From assembly GCA_910577235.1 (NCBI GenBank), contig CAJTMX010000008.1, positions 53,055-117,054 on the forward strand: 64,000 nt of DNA, in the 5' to 3' direction. This document shows, one piece after another, positions 41,270 to 48,670 of the stretch (positions are counted from its first letter, which is position 1; every line of letters begins with the position of its first letter). The translations under genes were made by a program, and so were the position numbers. The notes beneath the pieces are model-generated. The model searched no databases and was not told the DNA's origin. It saw only the letters and a program-made list of their open reading frames with translations. This DNA comes from an uncultured Acetatifactor sp. Its GTDB lineage: Bacteria > Bacillota > Clostridia > Lachnospirales > Lachnospiraceae.

Positions 41270-42601
41270 ATGAAAAACATTCAAAACAAATGGATTCGTG
41301 CCGCTATCCCGGCACTGCTGCTGCACTGCAGCATCGGCACAGTGTACTGCTGGTCCATCTTCAGTCAGGAGATAGCCAACTATATCGGTTTCTCCAAGAG
41401 CGCTACCGAGTGGGCATTTAGTTTTGCCATCTTTTTCCTGGGTATGTCCGCAGCCTTTCTGGGCAATGTGGTGGAGAAGAACATTCACCGCTCGTCCCTG
41501 ATCGCCGCCATCTGCTTTGCCGCAGGTATGGCGGGAACCGGATTTTTCATCTGGTATGGCGGAAAGCAGTTTGCCACCACAGGGCACGGCAGCGTGCTGG
41601 CACTGATCGGTATCTATATCTGCTACGGCTTTATCATGGGCATCGGCCTGGGCACCGGCTATCTGTCCCCTGTCAAAACGCTGATGCTTTGGTTCCAGGA
41701 CCGCAAGGGTCTGGCCACAGGACTGGCAGTGGCCGGTTTCGGCGCCGCCAAAGCCATCGCAAGCCCTATCATGCAGGCACTGCTGGACTCTCTGGGAGAG
41801 GGCGGCATCTACAAGATGTTCCTGATCCTTGCCTGTGTGTATTTTGTCATGATGTTCACAGGCCATCTGTTGTTGGCCAAGCCCGCTGACTGGCATGAAC
41901 CCGCAAGCCAGGAAAAGGGTGCAAGAGCCATAGATGTGATCAAGACCAAGCCCGTGGTATTTGCGGGTATCTGGCTGATGTTCTACATAAACATCACCTG
42001 TGGACTTGCTCTGATCTCCCAGGAGAAAATGATCATTAAGTGTATCGGCCTGGCAGGCATGGCCGGAGTGCTTTCTTCCATTACCGCCGTATTCAACGCC
42101 GGCGGCCGTCTGGGATTTTCCGCATGGGCGGACACCATGAAGGATAGAAATACAGTGTACAAGATCATGATTATCCTGTCTATTGTAGCCACCGGCCTGG
42201 TGATCGCCACAAGAGGTATCGCGAACATGGGACAGAGCACACCGCTGCTGATCCTGGTGTTGATATTGCTGTTTGTGGTAAATGCCGGATACGGCGGAGG
42301 TTTCAGCAATGTACCCACCCTGCTCTCTGACCACTACGGTATGCAGAATATCAGCGCCATCCACGGCATCACCCTTTCCGCATGGGCCATCGCCGGACTC
42401 ACCGGCAACCAGATGGCCAGTTTTATCGTAGGTCATGTGGGCAACATGGTAGAAGTCAGCGACGGACACGGCGGCGTTACGCTGGTAAATCCCGTGGGAT
42501 ACCAGACCGTGCTGTATGTGACCATTGTACTGTATGCCATCGCTCTGTTGTGCAGTTTCTTCCTGGTGGGCGGCAAGAAAAAGACCAAGGAAGGAAAATA
42601 G
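41270..42601 (+). CDS. OFA-family MFS carrier (oxalate/formate antiporter-like)
   Basis: 443 residues with 12 membrane helices. The start AALLLHCSIGTVYCWSIFS-like region (residues 11-31 hold LLLHCSIGTVYCWSIF) is typical of the OFA family, as is GIGLGTGYLSPVKTLMLWF. Family members exchange or take up small carboxylates such as oxalate, formate or pyruvate. No oxalate-degradation gene is nearby, so the substrate is open. AGGAG precedes the ATG. The gene ends in front of a long terminator hairpin. Confidence 0.88.
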   Translation: MKNIQNKWIRAAIPALLLHCSIGTVYCWSIFSQEIANYIGFSKSATEWAFSFAIFFLGMSAAFLGNVVEKNIHRSSLIAAICFAAGMAGTGFFIWYGGKQFATTGHGSVLALIGIYICYGFIMGIGLGTGYLSPVKTLMLWFQDRKGLATGLAVAGFGAAKAIASPIMQALLDSLGEGGIYKMFLILACVYFVMMFTGHLLLAKPADWHEPASQEKGARAIDVIKTKPVVFAGIWLMFYINITCGLALISQEKMIIKCIGLAGMAGVLSSITAVFNAGGRLGFSAWADTMKDRNTVYKIMIILSIVATGLVIATRGIANMGQSTPLLILVLILLFVVNAGYGGGFSNVPTLLSDHYGMQNISAIHGITLSAWAIAGLTGNQMASFIVGHVGNMVEVSDGHGGVTLVNPVGYQTVLYVTIVLYAIALLCSFFLVGGKKKTKEGK

Positions 42602-42640
42602 ACGGAAATAATATATAAGAACGACTGTTAAACATATGAT

Positions 42641-42707
42641 TGGGGCTGTCGCATAATAGCCGCTTGTGTACAAGCAGCATTTTGCGACAGCCCCATCTAT
42701 ATTTTTT
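42641..42707 (+). terminator. Long terminator hairpin after the OFA gene
   Basis: TGGGGCTGTCGCA (42641-42653) pairs with TGCGACAGCCCCA (42683-42695). The loop holds an inner palindrome (GCTTGTGTACAAGC, 42662-42675), and six T occur at 42702-42707. It separates converging genes. GGGGCTG-type hairpins recur near 48598 and 57561. Confidence 0.85.
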
Positions 42708-42837
42708 CTACGCGGAACATGTATTTTCCTGTGGTATTAACCGGGAAATCCGGCCCGGAAACATGGGGTTTGAGTTTATACCTATGTATACCAAAACATG
42801 TATACCAAAACAGAGATCGTCTGGGGTGATACTATTT

Positions 42838-45159
42838 CTAACGAAGGCTAATGCGCGTCTCTTCCCCTGTATATTCCAGCTCCCGAGTGCTGTTTCCCCG
42901 GGAAGTATACAGCGTGATCCTCCATCTCTCCGGATAGGGATAACTTCCCTCCACCGCACCCAAGGTCAACTCCCCGGTGTTCTCCTCCCAGGAAATCGGG
43001 ATGGCGGCATATTCTCCTCTCTGATAGCCGTACCCGTTACCGCTGTCCAGATAACACAGGAATGCGCCGTCTTTTCCTCCGTATACTTCCAGTTCCATTT
43101 CCTCTGAAAGCTGCTCATGATACAGATCCGTCTTCCCCTTATTACTCACAGCAAGGATACTCCCCGCTCTTATATACAAGGGCATTTTCTCCACCGGAGC
43201 CGCCGCCTGCCATTCCCGGCCGCCCTCCAGATATTCCTTGGTCTCGTAATCATACCAGCCGTCCCCTTGGGGCAGATAGACTTCTCTTGTCTTTTCCCGG
43301 TTAAGAGGCGTACTGTTCGGCCCGTACTCCATGGGAAAAGTAACCGGACATACCAGAAAATCGCCGAAAAGATACTGATCCGTGACCCCGGCCGCCTTTT
43401 CGTCTTCCCTGTAATCGAACAGCAGGCTCCGCATAATCATGGCGTCCTCTCTCCATACCCTGTAAGCCAGACTGTAAATATAAGGGATGAGCCTATACCT
43501 CAGGCGGATATATCTGACGATAGTGTCATAATAAACGCTCCCCTCCTCCCCGAACTGCCATGGTTCTCTATAGGTATCTGTTCCGTGGGATCTCATCACC
43601 GGCAAAAAGGTTCCGTACTGAAGCCACCGCACATAGAGTTCACAATAGCCCTTATCCCTGACGCCCTCCTCAAAATCCCCGTTCCAGAACCAGGGGTGGA
43701 TTCCCTCTTTTGCGCCGCTCGCCCTTTTCCAGGCCTCCTGACTGCCTGCGAAAAAGCCGCCGATATCCAGATTCCAATAGGGAATACCGCTGGCTGCCAT
43801 CTGCAACCCCTCCACGATCTGACGTCTGAGCACATCCCAGGTCGCTCCGATATCACCGGACCACAATATAGTCCCGTACTTCTGGGAAGACAGATATCCC
43901 GAGCGGGTCAGATTCGCCATTCTCCTGTCCGGGGCGGCCCGCCTTTGACTGTCATACATTCCTTTGGCATGATATAGCGCGTACACATTGGCCCGTCTGG
44001 CATCCATATACCCTGTCAGCTCTGCCTTGGACATATCATATCTCTCCTGGGCACTCCGCTTTTGCGTCCCGCTCCAGTCCGGCGTAAAAGGTTCCGTGGA
44101 ATCGCACCACCAGGCATCCACGCCGCCGGAAAACAGTTCCCTTTCACACTGTTTCCAGTAAAGCGCCCTGGCCTCCTTATCAAATGCGTCATATGTGGAA
44201 AGATTAGCATAAAGCTTTCCCGCCTCCAACATCTCCCTGTGATCCCGGCCGCCTTCGCTCATATTGGGCCACACCGACAGCATCAGCCCCATGCCCCAGC
44301 CATGCAGGGTGTCTGTCAGACCTTTCAGATTGGGATAGCGGGTTTTGTCCGGATGTTTATCACCCCATTTCCCCTCCTCCCAGGTTTGCCAGTCCTGCAC
44401 CAGGCAGGACACCGGGATTTTCCTGCGCCGAAATGCCTCTGCTGTCTCCCGGATCTGCTCCTGGGATTGATACCGTTCCCTGGACTGGATATATCCGTAG
44501 GCCCATTTGGGCAGCATGACCGCCTTGCCTGTAAGCCTTCTGATCCCTCTGACCAGATCTTTCAGATCATCCGCCATGATCACATAGTAGGCCACCTGTT
44601 CCACCGCATCGAGGGTAACAGTGATCCTGTTATCGCGCTCTTCATATACCATCAGACAGTCCGCGTCCAACAGCACCCCGTAACCTGCGTCGGACAGAAA
44701 TACGGGCATGGGGATCTGCATGTTATTTTGGTATAGATGCTGGATGCAGTTCCTGTAATCGGCCATGCCGTCCTCATGCTGACCCAGGCCAAGGATACGC
44801 TCCTTCTCCTCTATGGAAAAGATAAGTTTTCCCTCATAGGCATTTCCTGTTACGGTTTCCGCGGCATTTTCCACAAAGCTCTTTTCACCGTCCGCCGTCT
44901 TCTCCACCACTGTGCGGGCTTTTCTCTGGATCACATAGCGGGACACCGTTCTGGGAATCAGCGTACAGGACTCCTGTGCCAGCGCAGGTTTTTGCCCCGC
45001 GTTTCGCGCAAACTCGATCCTGCCGGCTCTTACAGTACCGCCCTCCTGCCGCGTGGCAGCCGGAGTCAGGCTTTCATCCGGCACAAAATCCCTCTCGATA
45101 ATGTCTCCCGGCTCTCTGCATACGCCGTCTGGCGTACATACCACTCTGATAATCTTCAT
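42838..45159 (-). CDS. GH31 alpha-glycosidase
   Basis: 773 residues from the ATG at 45159 (GGAGG at 6 bases), without signal peptide. The N-terminal beta domain spans about 1-215 and the catalytic barrel about 215-560. The nucleophile is Asp353 in WWCDSTEPF and the acid/base Asp436 in WSGDIGATW. A long C-terminal beta domain follows. The W-C-D-S-T-E form differs from the W-N-D-M-N-E of alpha-glucosidases such as the 50330 gene and may indicate alpha-xylosidase or another specificity. It is cytoplasmic. Neighbouring regulators do not reveal its substrate. Confidence 0.87.
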   Translation of the reverse strand: MKIIRVVCTPDGVCREPGDIIERDFVPDESLTPAATRQEGGTVRAGRIEFARNAGQKPALAQESCTLIPRTVSRYVIQRKARTVVEKTADGEKSFVENAAETVTGNAYEGKLIFSIEEKERILGLGQHEDGMADYRNCIQHLYQNNMQIPMPVFLSDAGYGVLLDADCLMVYEERDNRITVTLDAVEQVAYYVIMADDLKDLVRGIRRLTGKAVMLPKWAYGYIQSRERYQSQEQIRETAEAFRRRKIPVSCLVQDWQTWEEGKWGDKHPDKTRYPNLKGLTDTLHGWGMGLMLSVWPNMSEGGRDHREMLEAGKLYANLSTYDAFDKEARALYWKQCERELFSGGVDAWWCDSTEPFTPDWSGTQKRSAQERYDMSKAELTGYMDARRANVYALYHAKGMYDSQRRAAPDRRMANLTRSGYLSSQKYGTILWSGDIGATWDVLRRQIVEGLQMAASGIPYWNLDIGGFFAGSQEAWKRASGAKEGIHPWFWNGDFEEGVRDKGYCELYVRWLQYGTFLPVMRSHGTDTYREPWQFGEEGSVYYDTIVRYIRLRYRLIPYIYSLAYRVWREDAMIMRSLLFDYREDEKAAGVTDQYLFGDFLVCPVTFPMEYGPNSTPLNREKTREVYLPQGDGWYDYETKEYLEGGREWQAAAPVEKMPLYIRAGSILAVSNKGKTDLYHEQLSEEMELEVYGGKDGAFLCYLDSGNGYGYQRGEYAAIPISWEENTGELTLGAVEGSYPYPERWRITLYTSRGNSTRELEYTGEETRISLR

Positions 45160-45309
45160 TCCCGGCCTCCGTTCCCTCGCGGCCTGCTGCCTGCGGACCA
45201 CTGGTTATCCACAGCGTCCCTGATCGTTTCCATCCGTTCCATTTACCTGACTCCTTGCGTCTTAGGATATCCTGGGTTCCCGGTTTCTTTTGTCCCGTCT
45301 GTATATCCC

Positions 45310-45738
45310 CTATTCCTGTTCCCTCATCGCCCGCTGCATATCGCTCATAAGGTTCATCATATCGTCAGCCTTTACCATGGCGATGCCCTGGGCCTCGTCT
45401 CCCAACACCACCAGACGGTCCCCGGCCTGGATATGGAAAATCTTCCTGGCCCGCTTGGGAATCACGATCTGGCCCTTGTCCCCCACCGTCACCACCCCGA
45501 ACAGATGCTTGCCCTTGGGAGGGACTACCATATTGCCGCAGACGCCGTCATAATTTACCAGCTCGTCCACCGACACGTCATAGAGCTGGGCCAGCGCCAC
45601 ACAGTTATGAATATCCGGGGCAGTCTCACCGCTCTCCCATTTGGCCACCGCCTGACGGGATACGCCCAGACGGTCAGCCACCTGCTCCTGGGAGAATTTG
45701 TGGAGTTTTCGGAGATTGTACAGATTTTCACTCAGCAT
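45310..45738 (-). CDS. HTH-AbrB fusion transcriptional regulator
   Basis: 142 residues from the ATG at 45738. Residues 1-60 form an XRE helix-turn-helix (SQEQVADRLGVSRQAVAKWE). Residues about 78-125 form a SpoVT/AbrB swapped-hairpin domain (GVVTVGDKGQIVIPKRARKIF). Two different DNA-binding folds in one small protein is notable. The gene lies just after the ABC permease gene on the same strand and is probably co-transcribed, so it may control that transporter. Confidence 0.88.
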   Translation of the reverse strand: MLSENLYNLRKLHKFSQEQVADRLGVSRQAVAKWESGETAPDIHNCVALAQLYDVSVDELVNYDGVCGNMVVPPKGKHLFGVVTVGDKGQIVIPKRARKIFHIQAGDRLVVLGDEAQGIAMVKADDMMNLMSDMQRAMREQE

Positions 45739-45749
45739 AATAGGTTTCC

Positions 45750-46403
45750 TCACAGATCCAGTTTATCAAAACATTGCTCCGAACGTTTCATAGACAACAG
45801 CGTTCCTGCGGCGTAGACCATAGCCGCCGCCAGCAGCAGCACCGCCTGGCGTGCCAGGCCCGCCCCCTCGCAGGTGCCCAGCCAGGCCAGTCCGGGAATA
45901 TGATATAATGTCTCTCCCAGACCCACCACTATAAATGCGGCAACACAAAACAGGATGAACGGTTTCCCGTAATAATAGGCGGTCTTGTAAAAACCCCCCA
46001 GAAAAATCGTGTTAAACAGCAGCATGATCACCAACAGATAAGCGAGAAACGCCGGATTGGCGTTCATCAGGGGATTGGCGCGATATACCGCGACATTCCG
46101 CAGCGCCGTCATACGCAGCACAGTAAACAGACCACAGATAAAAACGCCGGCCGCCTGGATACATACTACAAAAAGATAACGCGCCTTTACCACATCCTTC
46201 TTGCGCACCGGAAGCAGCGCCGTATACAGCGCATCGTTGTATTCCCTGGCAAACTGGAATGTATAAAAAATCCCCAGGCAGATAAAAAAGCCGCCAACCA
46301 AAATAGGATATCCCGGGATCAGCGTCATCCCTCCGAAAGCCAAAAATACATATGTGAGGGGCGCGGCTGTCAAAGTAAGCTCTTTTTGAATCAATCTTCT
46401 CAT
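45750..46403 (-). CDS. ABC-2-type permease subunit
   Basis: 217 residues with about six membrane helices and a short cytoplasmic N-terminus. It resembles the ABC-2 permeases that pair with CcmA/YtrB-like ATPases. The start overlaps the ATPase stop by 4 bases. The region AREYNDALYTALLPVRKKDVV between helices 2 and 3 fits the coupling segment. The substrate is unknown. Confidence 0.85.
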   Translation of the reverse strand: MRRLIQKELTLTAAPLTYVFLAFGGMTLIPGYPILVGGFFICLGIFYTFQFAREYNDALYTALLPVRKKDVVKARYLFVVCIQAAGVFICGLFTVLRMTALRNVAVYRANPLMNANPAFLAYLLVIMLLFNTIFLGGFYKTAYYYGKPFILFCVAAFIVVGLGETLYHIPGLAWLGTCEGAGLARQAVLLLAAAMVYAAGTLLSMKRSEQCFDKLDL

Positions 46404-47254
46404 AATGTGCCTCCTTCCAGATGTACCATAATAGTCTCCAGGTCGGCTGCGGTAATATCCGTCAAACCGGCCTGTCTGGCTTTGTCTTCCTGTTCTCGAA
46501 GGATCAGCGCAGTCTGTCCTTCCCTGCTGCGACGGATTCCCTGTGCCAGCCCTCTTTGGACCGGCGTCAGTTCGCCTGACACTGCCGCCAGCCGGTAGCG
46601 CTCCGTAAAATCCTCCCTGCGCCGGGAGGCAATGATCTCACCCTTCCGCATATAAGTGATGGCATCCGCGCATTTTTCCAGGTCGGAGGTTATATGGGTA
46701 GAAAACAGTATGGATACTCCCTGAGACGCCAGATCCAGAAATACCTCCAACAACTCCTCCCTGGATACCGGGTCCAGCCCGCTGGTGGGCTCATCCAAAA
46801 TCAGAAATTCCGCGTGATGGGACAGGGCCAGGGTCAGATTGAATTTCACCTTCATCCCTTCGGACAGCTCTGCCAGCCTCTTTTCCGGCTCCAGGGAAAA
46901 ACTGTCCAGATAATGTCTGCAAGCCCCGTCGTCCCAATTGGAGTAAAATGTCCTAGTCACCCGGATGATCTCACTTATTCTCCTGCGGTGATAGTAATTG
47001 ATGCCCCCGGCAGCATACCCGATACGCTGTTTTATCTCCTGCTCATTATCCGCCAGTTTCATACCGAAAAAACGGATCATCCCGCTGTGGGGATGGACCA
47101 GATTCATGATGGATTTCAGCGTCGTAGTCTTGCCCGCGCCGTTTCGCCCAATAAATCCCATTATACTTCCCTTTTCCACGGAAAAGGACACATTCCGCAG
47201 TTCAAAGGAGGGATACCGCTTGCACAAATCGCTTATACATAGTATCTGTTCCAT
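46400..47254 (-). CDS. ABC transporter ATP-binding protein (ABC-2 type)
   Basis: 284 residues from the ATG at 47254; the frame extends upstream to 47338 without support. Walker A is GRNGAGKTTT, the signature appears as LSEGMKVKFNLTLAL (degenerate, as in bacitracin-type or YtrB ATPases) and Walker B as FLILDEPTSGLDP. The switch histidine is in FSTHI. A C-terminal extension of about 70 residues may be regulatory. Operon order is ATPase, permease, HTH-AbrB regulator. Confidence 0.88.
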   Translation of the reverse strand: MEQILCISDLCKRYPSFELRNVSFSVEKGSIMGFIGRNGAGKTTTLKSIMNLVHPHSGMIRFFGMKLADNEQEIKQRIGYAAGGINYYHRRRISEIIRVTRTFYSNWDDGACRHYLDSFSLEPEKRLAELSEGMKVKFNLTLALSHHAEFLILDEPTSGLDPVSREELLEVFLDLASQGVSILFSTHITSDLEKCADAITYMRKGEIIASRRREDFTERYRLAAVSGELTPVQRGLAQGIRRSREGQTALILREQEDKARQAGLTDITAADLETIMVHLEGGTL

Positions 47255-47511
47255 AACATTTGCCCTACTCTTTCTATTTTTCCCACTTTTGTTTACTTCA
47301 TTTGCATTATAAAATGGGATATGACCTTCGTCTACCAACCGAAGATGACATTTGCGCAGGGTTCTGTTATGATTTGTTGCGTCATGGGGCGCGGGGTGTT
47401 TCTGTTACGGAGCGGTATGTATCTTCCCATATTATATTCTATACTTGGGGCAGCGCGCTTTCAAGGGTAAAGTCCTGTCATTTTCTGTCGATATATGTAA
47501 ATCCTTTTTTC

Positions 47512-47540
47512 TTGAAATTTGTCGATAATATTGTTATATT
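47512..47540 (+). promoter_or_regulatory. Promoter for the 50-residue small protein
   Basis: TTGAAA (47512-47517) and TATATT (47535-47540) are 17 bases apart. The ATG at 47614 is about 65 bases from the expected start site. The rest of the 47255-47613 gap shows no convincing gene. Confidence 0.55.
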
Positions 47541-47613
47541 TGTTATATAAAATATGTAATTCGTTAAAGGAAAAATAACAACAAAATGGTATGTTCTGCG
47601 AAAGGAGAAGAAA

Positions 47614-47766
47614 ATGGATTACTTTAAGGACAAGCTTTTTGAGCTGCTCAACGATGCGGACGATTTAGGGATCAGAGATATCGAAACCAACGACAAGGAT
47701 AACATACTTCAGGTATCTCTTCAGAACGGAATTATTGTGGAGGTGGAATGCAGGCAAATAAAATAA
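47614..47766 (+). CDS. Small acidic protein, 50 residues
   Basis: ATG at 47614 follows AAAGGAG at 6 bases and encodes 50 residues ending at TAA 47764-47766. It is acidic and soluble (many Asp/Glu; LNDADDLGIRDIETND near the middle), with a C-terminal half predicted as beta strands. No family recognised. A good promoter and ribosome site, with codon use like a real gene, support it. It is immediately upstream of the MerR promoter. Confidence 0.6.
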   Translation: MDYFKDKLFELLNDADDLGIRDIETNDKDNILQVSLQNGIIVEVECRQIK

Positions 47767-47784
47767 AAAAATTATATATAACTA

Positions 47785-47815
47785 TTGACTCCTACGCTGC
47801 GTAATAGTTTATCAT
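47785..47815 (+). promoter_or_regulatory. MerR-type promoter with 19-base spacer and dyad
   Basis: TTGACT (47785-47790) and TATCAT (47810-47815) are 19 bases apart, the overlong spacing that MerR-family activators correct by distorting DNA. The palindrome TACGC-T-GCGTA (47793-47803) sits inside the spacer. The regulator gene follows at 47842, so autoregulation is expected. Confidence 0.7.
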
Positions 47816-47841
47816 TGATCTTACACGAGAAGGAGACGGCC

Positions 47842-48570
47842 ATGAGAACAGTACATGAAGTCAGCAAACTTGCCGGAGTGAGTATACGCACCCTGCAATA
47901 TTATGACAAGATCGGCCTGCTGCGCCCGGCGGGATATACCGGGGCAGGCTACAGACTGTATGACGATACTGATCTGGAACGCCTGCAGCAGATATTACTG
48001 TTCCGGGAATTGGAATTTCCGCTGAAGGATATCCGGCAGATCATCGAAAGCCCGGATTTTGACAGGGACAAAGCGCTGGACCAGCAGATAATCCTGCTCG
48101 AGATGAAAAAGGAACATCTGGAGGCTTTGATCGGACTCGCTCGTGGAATAAAAGCAAAAGGAGTAAACACAATGGATTTTTCAGCATTTGACGCAAGTAA
48201 AATGAACGAATACGCAGCGCGCGCCAAAGCGTCCTGGGGTAGCACTCCCCAATATAAGGAATATGAGGAGAGAGCCGCAAAGCGCTCGTCAAAGGAAGAG
48301 CAGGACTTAAGCATACAGTTAATGTCCATATTTGCGGAGTTCGGGAAAATAAAAGACAGTGATCCCGCATCCTCACAGGCCCAGGCGCTGGTTGATAAGC
48401 TACAGGGATTTATCACGGAGCATTATTACCGCTGCACCGATGAGATCTTGTCCTGCCTGGGAAAGATGTATGCGGAGGGCGGGGACTTTACCGCTAGTAT
48501 TGACAGTGCCGGAGGCGCGGGGACTGCCGATTTCACCAACCGGGCAATCGGACTTCACGGTAAACGGTAA
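47842..48570 (+). CDS. MerR-family regulator with TipAS-like ligand domain
   Basis: 242 residues from the ATG at 47842 (AGGAG at 6 bases). Residues 1-70 form the winged helix (VHEVSKLAGVSIRTLQYYDKIGLLRP). A dimerisation coiled coil follows to about 110. The C-terminal 120 residues match the TipAS antibiotic-recognition domain (WGSTPQYKEYEERAAKRSSKEE, shortened here to key residues W-G-S-T-P-x-Y). In known TipA proteins this domain binds thiopeptides and other compounds. Target genes are likely its own promoter and perhaps a nearby gene. Confidence 0.9.
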   Translation: MRTVHEVSKLAGVSIRTLQYYDKIGLLRPAGYTGAGYRLYDDTDLERLQQILLFRELEFPLKDIRQIIESPDFDRDKALDQQIILLEMKKEHLEALIGLARGIKAKGVNTMDFSAFDASKMNEYAARAKASWGSTPQYKEYEERAAKRSSKEEQDLSIQLMSIFAEFGKIKDSDPASSQAQALVDKLQGFITEHYYRCTDEILSCLGKMYAEGGDFTASIDSAGGAGTADFTNRAIGLHGKR

Positions 48571-48637
48571 TCCGGGGATTACCGACACAAAAAGGGGCTG
48601 CGGCATAACCGGATGTTATACACCGGTTATGCCGCAG
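48565..48637. repeat. Two hairpins between the MerR and GH2 genes
   Basis: The first hairpin overlaps the MerR stop codon (CGGTAATC 48565-48572 with GATTACCG 48577-48584). The second is a perfect 15-base stem, CTGCGGCATAACCGG (48598-48612) with CCGGTTATGCCGCAG (48623-48637). Neither is followed by T on the plus strand. The second would be a proper terminator on the minus strand (CCCCTTTTTG), although no minus-strand gene reads into it. It may be a mobile-like terminator element or a processing site. Confidence 0.55.
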
Positions 48638-48670
48638 GGGATATACGAGACTTTGATTTAGGAGGAAAAG

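Noticed and set aside
47260..47550. 96-codon plus-strand ORF in the gap before the 50-residue protein
   Set aside because: No ribosome site, mixed hydrophobic tail of AT-rich intergenic DNA, and the predicted promoter of the next gene lies inside it.
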